From NCBI RefSeq assembly GCF_004210375.1, contig NC_134825.1, positions 73,461,558 through 73,525,557 on the forward strand: 64,000 nucleotides of DNA. Direction: 5' to 3'. The stretch's first letter is position 1; each line of letters opens with the position of its first letter. This DNA is from Tachypleus tridentatus. Lineage: Eukaryota > Arthropoda > Merostomata > Xiphosura > Limulidae. The position numbers were made by a program, and so were the translations under genes. The notes below the pieces were generated by a model that worked only from the letters and a program-made list of their open reading frames with translations, was not told the DNA's origin and did no database searches. Of this stretch, positions 12,886 through 27,490 are shown piece after piece.

Positions 12886-15800
12886 GTGAGATAATCAAGC
12901 AAAGTTAGTATTTTGTAACTTCAAGTTTGAAAATTTGATCTTCAGTTAATGACCCTAATATGGAAAAAAATTTTGTAAGAAAAAAGATATTAAAAGCACT
13001 TCTTTCTTAGTATAGTTTAACTCTTAGAAAATAAACAAATATGAAATGTTTTGGACTAGAATCTAGGGTGTCACTAATGTCTTTGGAGTTTTTCCTTTCT
13101 CATAGTGAAAGTATTTAACCAAATTACATGACATTTAGTGCAAAATTACTAAATAGTATTTAGTTTCTGCTTTAAAACAGTCCACAGTATTTCATTTAAG
13201 TATTTTTATCTATTTATTATATTATGAAATTGTCAACATATTGATGTGAAGCTGTTTCAGAAAAACATTGAAAGTACATCTTTTCATTGCTGAATTTTTA
13301 TCTTGATCAAAATGTTCCATGTTGTACATTGGGTCAGTTTCACCTTTATTTAATTAATTTTGATACTTTGGTTTGCCATTCAAAGTAGTCACTATTTCTT
13401 TAAATTATAAGCATGCTACATCTTTCAAAGATTTGGTGACCTATACATTATTAAAATGGCATCACTTTTGTTTCTGTTACGTATCATGATTCTTGATGAT
13501 GATAAACCCACTTGAAATAAAAACGTATCTCAGAATGGTTAGTATAGGTATTAACCTGAAGATTACCTAGGAAGGTTGAAACATTCTCTGCTTATCAGTA
13601 AAAGTATGATGATTGTTGCTATCAAAATTGTTGTCAGTTGATATCTAACAAATATTAGTTGCCATCAATAAATAATAAATACTTTTATTTCTGTGCAGTG
13701 TTTGAATATTATGAACATAATAATTTTCAATAAATAACAATTTCAGTAATTGGAATATTTTGCTGTTGCTTACTCTACTTGTTGGGCTTAACCTTTGGGT
13801 GATATAATCAGACTTGACATTTATAGCTATTTGTTGCAACAAGCAGATCTACTTTACAGGTTTAAAAAAGCATTTCCTCATAGTGTGGCAGTCAGGATAC
13901 TTGCCCATTCTTGAATTTCCTATATTAGTACTGTGCATGCATACATCACCAAGCAAAAGTACAACTGGTGGATTTTGATATTTAAAAATGTCAAATTCTT
14001 TCTTTCATTTGTCAGTGGATAAGTGACAGTTTTTAGAACCCACCTAAAACTTAATTATGCACTCAAAGTGATATCTTATGATGGAAGAAGGCATCTGTAA
14101 CATTCAACTGTACACAATTGAATGCAAAAACATTTTCTTGAATAAAAATCCTCAAAACTAAGTGGAAAACATTTTCAGGGCTAGTGTTGTGAACTTAATA
14201 TTAAAATCCTATGTTCACCTATACAGGAACTCTAGGTAACCAGCTTTTAAGGAACTACATACTATTTTATTTTATGATAAAGTAGAGAGTTTAAACAATT
14301 TTTTATCCTGTCATTTCTAACCATTAATTTTGGCTAGTCTTAAATATAATTTTAATTAATATTGTTCAGAAAATATTTTGACATTAAAGGCTTGTAGTAA
14401 TAAAACCACCTACTTAGAAGAAAAAAATGTAAACAAGACAAGAATTATTATATTTTCAGGGGATGATAGTTTCTTAGTATTTATTAACCTTTTCTCTGAA
14501 ATGAGTAGGATAATTCTGAAACAAAATTATAAATATGTTGCTTACAGGTGAGATCCGTCAAACCCATACAGAAATAATTTATTTACAAATTACTTTTAAT
14601 GAATGTAATGTAATGATAAAATATTACCACTGAATATTTTTGATGAAACATTGTTCAGTTACAGTTGAATTGTTTGTATTATTATTTAAATTGTAGTTTA
14701 TTCTGTAGGTGTGAACACTTGATAAATAAATGGGTCTTACCATTTTTGTTAGAGTTTAGGATTCAAGGGTGTTTAATTACAGTGTAGAATACATTTATTG
14801 GTTTTTCATAATTGATAGTCATGTAGAATGTTTTGATAGATTACTTGTATATTAACTGTAAAATTATTTATGTTAGTGAAATATGTCAAACCACTGGTGC
14901 TGTAACATCTTTCAAAATTCCTTGTATTTGTTCATGTTACAGTGGGTGTAAAAAGTATGACCACAATATTTTCCCAAATATATCTTGCACTTTGATTGGT
15001 AGAAAAAAAAATTTTAGCCAATTAAATCTTAATACCTTGTATTTTGTATTTACCAAAGGGATTTTTGATACACAAACTAAGTTATAAGATATGCAGCGAA
15101 GAAGATACACACATTCAAGCACTTAACGAAATATATATATATAACCACTATATGAATAACGTAAACAAAAATGTGTTTTCAACAAACTTAATACTTAATC
15201 TTCTTACCTTTCTTAATAACCTCAAGACACCTTTTTTGCATACTTTCAGTAAGTTTTCAAAGGTAAGTCACATCAATGTCATCCCATGCCTTCAAAATGG
15301 CCTTTTTGACTGATTCAATGTCTTGATATTGCTTTCCATTTGCATAAACTTGGTGGGACATCTACCTCCAAACATTCTCAATTGGATTTAAGTCCGGAGA
15401 ATTGGCAGGCCAGTCCATAACATCAACATTCCATTCTTGAAACCAACCGTTAGTTGTCTTGGAAAAATGTATAGATGCATTGTCTTGCTGAAATATGAAC
15501 CCAGTTCCATAATGCAGGTGCACAAACGGTAACAGATATTCGGATAACATATAAATGTAGTCCTTAGAATTCTGGTTCCCCTTCAGAAACACCACCTTGC
15601 TCTTTCCAACGTATGAGAATGCACCCCATATCATAACAGATTTTTCACCGAAACGTCTTCTTGTATAGAGCTGCCTTGCCGCACCTTTTCGATACCAGTA
15701 CTTCTGCAAGCCATGCTGGCCCATCTAGGTTTCATTTTTTCTTGTCTGAAAAAATAACTGACTTCCATTTTTCTCCCAAACCGCATATTCCAACTGCTTC

Positions 15801-16635
15801 AACATATGACTTTTTGAGAGGGGCAGGGTACTGTCCCGTATCATGTTTATCAATCCTGATCATTCTGAAGGATTCGCTGGACTCTTCTAATCGGAACATC
15901 AACATTTACATATAACACCAGGAGATTGACTTAATTGATCAGCAATTTTTCTGTTACTCATTCCTGTGCTTTTAAGTGCTTTTATTTGACCTTTCTCATC
16001 TTTTGTTCGTTTTTTGCCTTTAGGCATGGCTAGACCTCCCTAAAAATCAAAATAGAGCATAAATTAAGATAGGATAAGCAATAAATAAAGCATATAAGCA
16101 TATTTAATGAGGGAAATCATATCAAACATAAACATACAATGCAAAACTTGAATTGACTTTATAGTTTTTTCACTTATTATTTGTATGAGGGTGGGAATTA
16201 ATGAATGATATAGAAGGTAGAAAATTTGTTTTGGCAACAAAAACTACAGTCATAGAAAAACAAGTGGGGAATTTTTATTGGCTAATATTCTTAATTTCTC
16301 AACATTTAATTGGTAAATATTATAGCAATTTACAACATGGCTTTATACTTTTTTCATGGACTGCATTTGTATCAGTTTCTCTCGTATTCTGAATTTTAGT
16401 ATTTTCTGGTAAAATTATCTGATGACGCTTTGTTTTTTAACTTAGGTTTTAAATATGATAATATTGAACTGTAATTAGATTTAATAAAGTGAAAAACGCT
16501 GAATCATGCAGAAGTGATGGCAGTGCTTAAAGAAATATTTAAAAAGTAATAACACTTGAAAAACGTTTATATTTGTGTGTTGTGTTTCTTTGTGCATATA
16601 ACAAATGACATGATTATTTTTTTAATATTGCTCAG
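12886..16635 (+). other. Mitofusin intron 4
   Basis: A GT-AG intron of 3.75 kb. It holds a fragment of the chelicerate-like 'fold' repeat near 13,495-13,615 and, at 14,939-16,050, a Tc1-superfamily transposon remnant on the - strand. Confidence 0.75.
15188..16027 (-). pseudogene. Tc1-superfamily (Tc3-like) transposase, inactivated
   Basis: On the - strand the frame begins at 16,027 with a basic N-terminus and helix-turn-helix residues ('KALKSTGMSNRKIADQL'). It then loses frame several times. A '[14 protein letters not shown]' stretch gives the first catalytic Asp region. '[19 protein letters not shown]', 'IFQQDNASIH' (second Asp) and 'NSPDLNPIENVWR' (Glu) follow, then a stop, and the tail 'KRCLEVIKKGKK' ends near 15,188. 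These are the DDE motifs of the family in order. Stops and frameshifts make it non-functional. Terminal inverted repeats are not clear. A second copy with further deletions lies at 43,000-43,707. Confidence 0.88.
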
Positions 16636-16744
16636 CCCAGGTATAGATGTTTCTCCAAACTTAGATGAATGGATTGACAAACACTGTCTGAATGCTGATG
16701 TCTTTGTTTTAGTTGCCAATGCAGAATCTACACTGATGCTAACA
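16636..16744 (+). CDS. Marf/MFN: Mitofusin exon 5 (GTPase G3)
   Basis: The exon starts after 'ttgctcag' and ends before 'gtaagt' at a codon boundary. It completes '[19 protein letters not shown]' and runs through '[17 protein letters not shown]'. DSPG is the G3 (switch II) motif around residues 216-219. The Asp contacts Mg2+/GTP in this family. This exon lies just beyond the duplicated segment and exists once in the window. Confidence 0.95.
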
Positions 16745-19700
16745 GTAAGTAAATTGTCTTGCATAGATCTTCAAGTACTATTATTTGAAAATGAAGGTTT
16801 TGCAACTTAAGAATGTTTATTTTTCTGGTTAAAATTTGATTTGATTTTTTTTTTGTGTGTGTGTTTCCTTTTTTCCTTTTAGTAAAGCCACTTCAAGCTA
16901 TTTCTTGAGTCCACTGTGATTTTTTTGTGAAGTAAAATATTTTTTTATTGTATATTTAAGCATTCACTTATTTGAAATACAAGTTTCTGTGGTAAAGGTT
17001 ATACTATATAATTGTGTGTTATATATCCAACAGTAGCTAGTAAAAGATTAAACTAATGGTCACTTAACTTGCTAAAATTATTCATTATTTTGTTACTAAA
17101 ATAAAAAGCAAAAACAAGTGGTTAAACATATGTATAATCATGAAAGTTTTGAAAAATTGTAACATTGTGTCAACTTTAAGCTGCCTAGACAGTAACAAGG
17201 TATGTTGAATAAACTGTTAAAAACATAGGAGAAGATTTAAAAAAAATTTTTTTGTAAAAATAAGTACAAGTTTCTGAGATCTGTGTGTGAATTTTGTATT
17301 GTTCAAAAAATTCTATAATTTGGAAATAGTGTTTTATTAATTTTAATCTTGGTTTGAGGAACAGCATTTAAGTAAAATGTTCAAAAAATCTTCATTCTTA
17401 TTACTGAAATAATTTTTTTTCATGGTTACTTCTTGCAGGCATGAAAGTTTAATGGTATCTGAAAGACTTAATAAATTTGATAAAATAATATTTATCAGTA
17501 TACCCACAAGAACAGTTAAACTGTGAACCTATATTATAATAATTCTAGCTAAGTTTTGTTATGAATGAAAAATGTAGTCAAATACTAATCAGCAGATTTG
17601 GAGTTGAAAATGTTCACTTACAGATAATACATGTGTTTGTTGAAAAGCCTAATGTTTTCATATCTATGGAAGAGTAATGATACAGAGAACTCGGCACATT
17701 TTCTTTACACAGATGGTTGAGATATTATTGTTTTGATCAATATTGATTATGATAGCTAAATAAGCTTTAAGCTAATCTACTTGAGAACTAGTTACTGTTT
17801 AGATTTTATCTCTCTGATCTTATGGTGTGTTATTACAGAAATAATTTTGATGATGTATATAAACACTAGTTTAATATGTCAGTTTATTTTTAATTTTTTT
17901 AAAAATTAACTGTTATTATTTTCCTTTTTAGGTTGAAACCTTAAATTATAACCATTGCATTTGGGTGACCTTGTTTCACGTAGAATCTAAGTGTGTGTCA
18001 TTCACCTAAATTTAATTTGATGTATTTAAATGGATTCACTTTGTTGGTATGTATGTTTGTGCGTCCACACATACAGAGATAAATTAAATATTATAATGAA
18101 ACAGAAATTAAACAATTTTCCATTATTAATCCTTGTTGTCACCATTAATTTAAAGCAAATAATATCTGTAGCTATAGCACTGTTGGGGGATATTCCATCT
18201 GTCAGACAAAGTCCAATGTCAAACTAGCCAGCAACTCTGCAGAATCAGTTAATGGTTAGGAGTTGAGTGTTTGAGCCCATAATTTTTTAACTTTATCTTT
18301 TATTGATTTCAGTTAGTTTTGGGAAGGAAGTTGCTCTAAATGTTTTGACAGAGCCTTAATAAGTTTAATATAGCTCTTAAGATCTCAATCTCCTCTCAAT
18401 TAGTAGGTAAATTAGAAATTAGTTAAGTACTTGGGATTGATTTTAGGAAAATATATTAAATTAATAATTTTGAAAAGGCAAAGTAATCTTCTAAAGATCT
18501 AAAAATATTGGTTATTGCATTAATAAAATAAGGAGAATATATTAATATTTTATTGATTCCATAAAAAAAACAGCTAAAACATTAATCTTATCTAAATACA
18601 AGATAGATATTTTTATCAATATTTTTGAAAATAAAATAAGGGAAATTCCAGGACAATTAATATTACCTCTATTCATAAGCTAGTTGTAATTTTGATTCTG
18701 AATGTAAAAAATTATATGCCCAAATTTTAATTAATGAAACCAATACAACAAATGAAATTGCATAAAGCACTGTAATTAACAATGTAGTTATTAATAACTA
18801 AGAAAGACATTAAGAATGATAGTATAAATAAAGACTATACTTGTTCTAACTTACCTTTTTTATATGGAATTCTGAAATTGCATAAAACTTAAATTTAGGT
18901 TTATTACAAACTTTTTAAACACAGTTACTAAATCCATTTCTGTAGTATTAAATGATAATATAGATGTATTATTTGAAAAAAAAAAGTTTGTCATCAAATG
19001 ATTTGGATCACTATTTTTGGATCATCAAAAATAACATAGTTTTGAAATATTTAATTAACTTCAATTTTATATAAACAATCCAGTCTGTTACTGCTTATGA
19101 TTTTACCACATTCTGTATGAAAATAGGTCTGAAAAATTTAATCAGGATGTTTTTTAGTGGGTGCTAATGCTCTTCAAATCTTGCCAACTTGTATATATTC
19201 TGACAATTATTTTTTGAAATAAGTATTAAACCCTAATTTATATATCTATACTTTGTCACATAGATCTAATCTACATAAACAATTCCAAGTTTATTCTAAA
19301 CTTAATACATCCAGAGGAACTTGTTATAAAAAGAAGCAACAGTGGTGATAATTGTCCCTATAATTTAGATATTAAGTTTTTAGAAGGCAGAGTACAATTG
19401 ACTATTTTTGATATAAGAACAAAATTGGATATTCCTATCCTTCATCTATCCACTCTCAATAGTGTTTTATTTGTGCTGCTAAATGGATTACTATCTTTCA
19501 ATTTCAAAGATTTTTAACAATTTGTAATAGTAGTAATACTTTCATGGATAATGCTCAATTATTTATAAACAAATTGAAAAGTTATGGTTATAAGGATGAA
19601 CATAAGTACTTATACTTTATAGTAAATATGAAATTCCTTTAAAAATAAATTATCGGTTACATAAAATACTTGTGGAGAACTTAGAGTTCATTAACTACTC

Positions 19701-20297
19701 AATGTTGGCCTTAGCTACAAAATAATTTTAAAATATTTAAATGTTTGTTCAGTAAACCAGGATAGAAATAACAACTTCAGGTAGCCGAGTGACAGCTTAA
19801 GAACTGTTAAGGTAGGGGTTTTAGTTCTGTTTAAAATCATTTTGTAAACAAAATGTAGGGGTTGAAAGTTTTATTGTAAAATTTAAGGTAGCTTTATTTC
19901 TACTGGTTATATCTAAATATTAAGGTAACTGCTTTCCCACAACTGTCTGCAGACCATGAAAAGCATCAGGAGTTGAAACATTGTGGGTTTAAGCATTTGA
20001 CTCTCATCCATTGACTGATTCTCCATAGTTGCTAGCTATTTGTTGTTCATGCCTGGATCTTGTCTGATAACTGAAGTATTTCCAGTGCATTTGGGTGCTA
20101 TGACAAGAAGAACTAATAATAGAAGAATAGTTGTTTAGTTTTCAGTTTCATTGTAATGTTTGATTTGTATTATGTTTTATGATGATTCTATCATCTATTG
20201 AGAGTTATTGTATCTGATAGCATTAGAGCTATTTGTTTATTAATTTAAATTTATAAATATAAGTAATATTCAATAAGAGATAAATTTTATTTTTTAG
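16745..20297 (+). other. Mitofusin intron 5
   Basis: A GT-AG intron of about 3.5 kb, AT-rich throughout. I recognise no transposon ends, RNA gene or further exon. Short reading frames here look like chance frames in low-complexity DNA. Confidence 0.6.
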
Positions 20298-20405
20298 GAA
20301 AAGAATTTTTTCCATAAAGTAAGTGAGCGTCTCTCTAAGCCCAATATTTTCATCCTGAACAACCGGTGGGATGCTTCAGCCTTTGAACCAGAGTTTTTAG
20401 AGGGG
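20298..20405 (+). CDS. Marf/MFN: Mitofusin exon 6 (GTPase G4)
   Basis: An exon of exactly 36 codons after 'attttttag' and before 'gtaggt'. It encodes '[20 protein letters not shown]' and then 'NNRWDAS'. NRWD, around residues 275-278, takes the place of the TKxD guanine-specificity motif and is characteristic of mitofusins, which supports the family call. Confidence 0.95.
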
Positions 20406-23210
20406 GTAGGTTACCTTATTTTTATTTAATTGAATCCATAGCTTCATCACTTAGGACTTGTGAATGGCTGTGTATCTGTGAATTAGCTCATTTTCTATGG
20501 TGAAGAAAGAATTTCAATTAGACTGTATTTAATACCTGCAAAAGGAACACTTTGAGTTTCTTAATTAAAATTTTGGTTATATTTTGAAATTTGGATTAAG
20601 GGATAGCTATTGAAGTGTTTTTTGTGCTTAAATTATACAATGATCTCATCCCTCTATAAATCATGATTAATTAAAAATGTCTTATGCTAGGAAACTTTAG
20701 TGGTCACCTGTTTTGCTCAGGGATTTTAAAATATGGATCTGTGCATGTTAAATGGGCATGGGGAGGTCATCTGATTGTAGTTGGAAGTTCCTGAGATGTA
20801 CAGTTGGGGGGTCCAGTGGCTGTACTTGGCATGAGCCTAGACTTGCACTCAGTGGGCCTGTGCATCAAAATGGGTGCCCAAAAATATATTGACTATAACC
20901 TGATTACCTGTAATCTGATCAGTGAATATGCTTCTGACCTTTTGAATATATATTTGAACTGTTTTACTTAACCATCCTATATGATTCAACATTTGAACAC
21001 TGTAATATGCTGCCATGTATTTTCATACTAAATAACTCGTATATAAAACTACAATGTGTTAAAAGCAAAAACAGATTGGTGGTAGGTGTTGCTCAGCAGT
21101 TGTCTTTGATCCCTCTAGTCGGCAGTTCAAAATTAGTTAGTAGCATATAACATTAGTAGCTTTGCTATAACAGACAGGGTAAGGAAGTTTGGTGACATTG
21201 GAAATTGATTTTGAGACAATATTACCAAAACTGAACAAACTAGAAATAAATAGAATAACTTGAGATTAAAATTGGGTAGAGCATAGATAGCTCATTCTGT
21301 AGTTTTTTGTTCAACAAGAAAAAAAAAAAGATACCTTTTTCTTTCTTTGTGAACCTGACAATGACTGAAGAATGTCGAAACATTGTTCACTCCTCTACAT
21401 AAATATTTTCTCAACCAAAACGAGCCATTTTTACATATCTATTTTTCTCTTCAAGTTGGTTTTCTCATCATCACTAAATATAATATTTCAACTGTTTGGA
21501 TAGACAGAATGATCAAAAATAGTGATTATTAGTAAGTAATTATTTATTTTAATTTTAATTAATTGATTAGTTTATGTGATATTAGTAAATTATATTTCTT
21601 ATCTATACTCGATGGCAATTGTGAGAGCTTATGATTTTAAAAATCAGTTTCTGTACCTGCATGGGCATTTACAGATAAAACATTGTGCCAACTTGTACTT
21701 AATAATAAACAAATAAACAATTAATACAATATTTACAACATGTTAATTAAAAATTATTAATTTAAAAGGGGAATAGGGATCATAAAAAGTACAGAAACAA
21801 GTTGAATCAAAGTGCAAAGATTATATTTTTAAGCCTACAACTCAGGACTTAAAAAAGAAAAGAAAAAGTAAACACTATAGGCTGGAAATTGTGTCTACAT
21901 TGTTTTCTCAATCTAAAAATCCCTATTTTCACTTTTTCACTTTGACGTTTGGTTTTCAACAATTTACTGCTGCATTGGTTTTTATTCCACCTAACAATTA
22001 TTTACTGAGCCTGGTGAGTTTGTGATTTGGGTTTTGTGTAAACACTCGTTTAACAAGCAAAGTATATAAATCAGAAGAATAAATCACCACTTACAGGAGT
22101 AAAGAAATCTACAATGTTCATTGTTTATTGCCAGAAAACTTAATGATATAGTCACAGAAAACCACTTAGAGACAAAGTACAATAGTGAACTCAAAAACAG
22201 CAAAGAACAACAAACTTGAAACATTTTTTGTACTATCACTTGCACAATTTATTTTGTAAGTAACACACATTAGAGAAGGATTTGAAGAAATTATTCATGA
22301 CGAGAAAAATGAAGCCACATAAATTAATCTTAAAACTACCCTATGACATTCTCAATACTGCATTCATCACTGTTGTCTATGTGTGAGCAAAATGTTGGTA
22401 GCTGTTTCTTTCTTTTTTCTGTTGTAGCTTGTAAAACTATAGTTAATGATAACTAAACTGAAGATATTTTTATAAATATATGTTTTTTACTCTAATAAAA
22501 TGGAGCATCTTTGACTAGTATAATGATGCAAAAATGGTTTCTCCATTTCTGTGATGTTTGGATGACTTGGAAGAGCTTATGCTGGTAGAGAAGAAGAACA
22601 TGGAAAATTATATTGAGTGGAAATCTTGACTTTTGAAAATCAGCTTAAAAATAGCTCCTCAACCTTTGCAGGAGATATTTTGTAGCTGTGCATAGATTTT
22701 GGCACAGCTACTTATCTGATTTTGCTCTAAGCTTTGGTGCTTGAATGGTTTAAAAAAAAACTTGGCTAGCAGCAATGAAAAACTGATAAAATCTCTTCTT
22801 TTGAGAATCAATATAATAATAGTTCTCTGATCTGTGCAGGAGGTGTTTCAGTATGTTTGCTTGGGTTTGAATGAAATATTCATAGCCATTTTTTCCTATA
22901 GTATTAGCCATTGGTATAGAAGGTTTTGAACATTATTTCAAGAACAAGTCTTCTTTTTAGGATGGAGTTTTGCCAGTACATTCTATTAAAATGTTTGTAA
23001 TTCATGGTACTTTGCTTAAACTTACATTGTTTTGCTGTTGTAATATATTTATTTACCTTCAGTGTTCTTGTATAACTATTCATAATTTTTATAAAAGATT
23101 TTCAATATTTTGAACACAGAACTAAAACGCATGCTTTTGCTTTGAATTAATTTAGCTTCACCTAAGATTTCTTCAGGAAATTTTTATAGAGACATTTCTT
23201 AATGATGTAG
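20406..23210 (+). other. Mitofusin intron 6
   Basis: A GT-AG intron of 2.8 kb. A copy of the 'fold' repeat lies near 21,335-21,480, with 'aatgtcgaaacattgttcac' and 'tattttctcaaccaaaacga' inside it. A G-rich stretch lies at about 20,750-20,880. No coding sequence is seen. Confidence 0.6.
21335..21480 (-). repeat. Interspersed 'fold' repeat, inverted copy
   Basis: It contains 'tttgtgaacctgacaatgac', 'gaatgtcgaaacattgttc' and 'tattttctcaaccaaaacga'. These are reverse complements of the core at 29,106-29,270 ('gcgaacaacgtttcgacctt', 'gtcatcgtcaggttgacaaa'). It is the same family as the pieces at 27,795-27,870, 13,495-13,615 and 51,105-51,300. Confidence 0.7.
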
Positions 23211-23364
23211 GTGAGAAAACAGCACTTGGATCGGACTACGGCATTTCTAGTAGATGAACTACATGTATGTACACGCCAAGAAGCAGAAGATCGTGTGTTT
23301 TTTGTGTCAGCACGAGAAATGCTTCAGGCACGATTAAAGATAAAGGAAGGACTAGCTCCTCATA
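23211..23364 (+). CDS. Marf/MFN: Mitofusin exon 7
   Basis: The exon starts after 'aatgatgtag' with 'VRKQHLDRTTAFLVDELHV' and ends in 'IKEGLAPH' plus one base before 'gtaagc'. It includes 'DRVFFVSAREML', the strand and helix after G4 that complete the nucleotide-binding fold. The acceptor has a weak pyrimidine tract, but frame and homology place it exactly. Confidence 0.93.
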
Positions 23365-24232
23365 GTAAGCAATATTGGAAATTGATATTTGTTTCTTTTA
23401 TGTAATGTGTGAATAGTAATGCTGTTTTGTTTATTCATGTTCCCAGGAACAAAGGAAAGTTGGGAAATTCGGTGAAATATCAAACAATTTATATTTAGTC
23501 AATTGTTGTGTGTTTAATAAAAAAGGGCACAATGTGTTTTATGTCATTGAATTCATTGTTAAAAATATTTAGTAAATTATACATATGTGGGCCTGAGAAA
23601 TGTAATGGATGTACCAAGTCTGCCTCTATAGTAAACAAGGGTGTAATGAACAATCATTTGTAGTGGATGTTGCTTTAAGTATCGAATAAAATTTACTTAC
23701 TAGATGTATTCATTTTTCTTCAAGAATTATGAAGATCGTATACGAAATAGGTTTAGACCTTAAAACTGAATCAACAATACTGAAGCATTTTTATAGAATT
23801 TAATTTTGGATAAGTGAATACATTTCAAATAAACTTGATGTACAAGGAAGGCATGCAATGGAAAATTAAGATTAACAGTGACATCACCAAAGTTTATAAA
23901 GTCACTGTTCATTATATCATTTATATTTTCTTACTTTGTATTGAAGTTCGTAGAAAGACTTAGAAATGAAGTTATAAAGAAATTTCTACCATTATTTCTC
24001 ATTTTATACTGTTATTTTCTTATAAGATAGAAACAAATAATCTTTATACGTTTGAAGAGTAACTTGAAACTTAAGTGTTACAGGATGTTGTAAACAACAA
24101 AATATTTCATACATTATAATTATTATTTTGTAAGAGTTTACAGGTCTTCAATAATGATCCAAAGAAAATGTTTTTTAAGACAGCAAGAAAAATACTGGAG
24201 TTTTTATTTTTATTTTCTTTTTTTTTGTAAAG

Positions 24233-24300
24233 TGGGAGCATTGGCTGATGGATTTCAAAAGCGGTACTTTGAGTTCCAGGATTTTGAAAGAAAATTTGAG
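24233..24300 (+). CDS. Marf/MFN: Mitofusin exon 8 (small)
   Basis: A 68-nt exon after 'ttttttgtaaag' and before 'gtaaat'. It completes one codon and encodes 'MGALADGFQKRYFEFQDFER' and 'KFE', matching the family block that links the GTPase domain to HR1. Confidence 0.93.
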
Positions 24301-27300
24301 GTAAATAATGCTGTTAAATATTATACTGTGTCACGTGTTTACTGTCCAGATTTCATCTAGGTTGTTTTAGCAATTGCTAATTAAGGATATAAGATGTATT
24401 TTCTGCCTATAGTCTTCAGGCCTTCCGGGGAGAAGCATAGTGATCATTGTTATGATCTGACCTCTCCAGGGGCTCTTGATGAACTCTGATTTTGAGAAGA
24501 CATTCTCTATAGCAGTGACATATAACAGGAAAGCATAATTGAGCTACAGTTAAACATTTTTGGTTCTAGAAATTTATATTGGGCTAATGAAGATGGATGT
24601 AATAAAAAAAAAAAAATTCTGTCCAGTGTATCTATTTTAGTATCTATTTAGACCTGTATGTTTGTAGACCAATATTATTTATAAACTGCTTTAACCCTCC
24701 TGCCCCAGTTATTCTTGACTGTGTTTGACACAAGGTTTTAATGTCTTACATTCAAATTTTATTAAACTACTTTTGTTTGTGTTATATCATTTAGTATGGT
24801 ATAAAATATTAGTAAATAACCCACATTTTAATAGTATATGTTTTAAGTTCTTAATTTTATAAGGCAATATCTTACATTTAGAAATTCCCCTAGTGTGATT
24901 CAAGTGACACATATTCTCTAGATATCTTATCTCTATTTTATCCACCTCATCCAAAAAAAATATGAATTTAAACATATATTACTCACTATAAAATTGTTAT
25001 TGCTCAGACTATAACTTTTATAACCTTTAGTTTTGTATTGTTACAAAGCTATCAAAGAGAAAATCATACCCCTCCTGCCACACCCACCTCTCTATCAGGA
25101 CTTGTTGGTTGTTCTCTCTTGTATTTAATTACATATAACCTATAACCAATAGAAATTTAAAGTTTTCATCTGTCAAATGATATATTGCATGACATTGTGT
25201 TCTAAACACAGAAAGTCAATTTCATTTCTAATTAAACTTTGATTCTCAAAGGAATGACAATGATCAATGTGGATGCATTTGTAACAACTCTTGTTTTATA
25301 GTTAGAAATCCAGATAAATTATGAATGTTAGAGGTAATTGTGTACCTTTTCATGTTATTAGTCTGTGTTCTAAGGTGCATTATTTAATTAAATAAAAATT
25401 ATTTAATGCACCACTACTACTAGTTTAAAATGTGTAGAGTTAATAGTCATGGGTGGTAGAGAGCAAAAAAAACAAACTACTCAGGTAAGTACTTTTATTT
25501 CTTGGTGTTTTTTGTTTTATTTATTACTATAAAGGAAACTAAAAGGTAAAAATAAAGATCTCTTTAGGTTGTTTATTTTACCTAATCTAACCTCAACTAA
25601 TAATAATAATATAATAAAATATTCCATGGGGCATGCACAGGAGCAGCTCGGAGTAGCCTGAGGGTAATGTAATTTGATAACACCATGTAAGGTGGGAGGG
25701 AGTGAGGTTACAAGATCAGTTAGAGTTGGGGTAGAGAATATTACAGATAAAATATAAAGTTTTAGTGAAAACAAACATTTGAAATGTATTGATGAGGTTT
25801 TATAGAATACACAAATGAAAATTGGGATTTTTAAGGTGAAGAAAAGTATTTTTAATACTAATATAAATCACTTTGCATGTGAATTATTCAAAACAAATTC
25901 TATGTTGATGGACAAATCTTTACTTTAGTTTTAAAAATACTTCACTAAAAAGATATTTTTTATATGAAAGTCTTGTACTATTAATTGAAAGACTGCCAAA
26001 TTTTGTTAAGATATACACACTATAAAGAAAGTTAAAGTATTAAATCTTTAAAAAGACTTTAAATGGGTAGAAAGTAACTATATATGGTCAGTCAAATTGA
26101 CTGAGTATTTGTGGAGAGTTAAACAGTTTCTTCTGTATTCAAGCATTGGACTATCTGTGTTTTATAGTAACAAAAGATGATATTTCTGTTCAGTCAGTCA
26201 TTTGCATCTAACACTTGGTATGATATGTAGACTCTTCCTGTCATAATTCTCGTTATTTTTGAATCAAAGTTATGATGTAATGAATAAGTAAAGTACTCAC
26301 TAGGATAATTTATTGTGGTGTTATTTTATGTATTTCAGCTTTTATTTTGTGTGTTGTGTAAAAACATTTATATTAATGTTGTAATGATTTTTAAATTGCT
26401 TTAGATGTATGGGTGGATCTCTTATGGGTATTCCTCTCCTTGCTGGAATCTAGTATCTCCAATGATTAGCATTCTGTGTAGGTTGTTCACATTTCAGGAA
26501 ACTGTTCCCATTAGTCATCATCCTTCTCTACGCTTTGTACACTTATCTGTTCAAAGAGTTATACTTTAAACAGTATAAACAGCTAAAAAATGATTGAAAA
26601 CCTAAAATTTGCCACCTTTAACATGGCATCATCATGTACATTACACCACAGAATATAATATTTAACCCTGTGTACATGGGAGGATCAAAGTGCACATCAT
26701 AACCTCTTCACAGAGTTGCATTTAAAACTTAATTAAATTACGTTGTTTGCAATGTGTATTTACTTTGTCAACATGGGTCAGAGGTCATGTTATTCCATTT
26801 GTTGACTCGCATTCAAGATTTTGTACAACCACTATTTTATGAATTTGTGTCAATAATATTGGTATTAAATTAGGATTATAATTCACATTTTAGTATTATG
26901 CAATAGTTAATTTCATATTTTAAAGGTAAGTAGCAATAAAACATTTCTAAATGTTGATTTTTTTGTGATGTATGTTATGATGAATGCAGCTTTAGTTCAA
27001 ACTTGATGTTTGTGATGTCCAGATACAAAGTCTGTAATTTTCTAGGAACTCAAAATATCTATATTGACAAGCTAAAATATAAAATAAGAACTTCTTATCT
27101 TTCCTATTTGCTGAGGTATTATTCTTGTATTGAATCAGATAGTTGCCCAACTCACTTCATCCCATTTTTTTTGGAAACACTCCCTTAAAAACACTTGTGT
27201 CTATGACATGTGAATAACTAATCAAAAGTCAAAATGTCCCCGAGTGGCTTTTGCATCCTTTTGATGTATTATAACATCAACTCATTCTTTCAAAACAAGA

Positions 27301-27490
27301 TTTCAAGGAGGTAGGTTGAGTCTTTAGTATGCTTGAAATTTCATATTTTTTAGACTGAAATACAGCATAGTTACTAAGTTTGATAACTGGTAGTGGAATT
27401 CTGTAAAATTAGTTTAGTAGTTTATGAATTTGTGATTATTTCAAATTTGTATATATAAAATCTTTAAAAAATTTTGTTTCACATTCTCCA

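Larger units (their letters stand above)
8396..15852 (+). repeat. Duplicated mitofusin segment C (original context)
   Basis: The sequence from 'cagaaatataaac' at 8,396 to 'gtttatc' ending near 15,852 recurs in the same orientation at 36,078-43,707. It includes mitofusin exons 3 and 4 and most of the Tc transposon in intron 4. The copies are colinear but differ by scattered substitutions and several indels. At both ends similarity stops abruptly. Confidence 0.93.

Noticed and set aside
14939-16200. Terminal inverted repeats for the Tc element in intron 4.
   Set aside because: The left candidate 'cagtgggtgtaaaaagta' has no convincing reverse complement near 16.1-16.2 kb.
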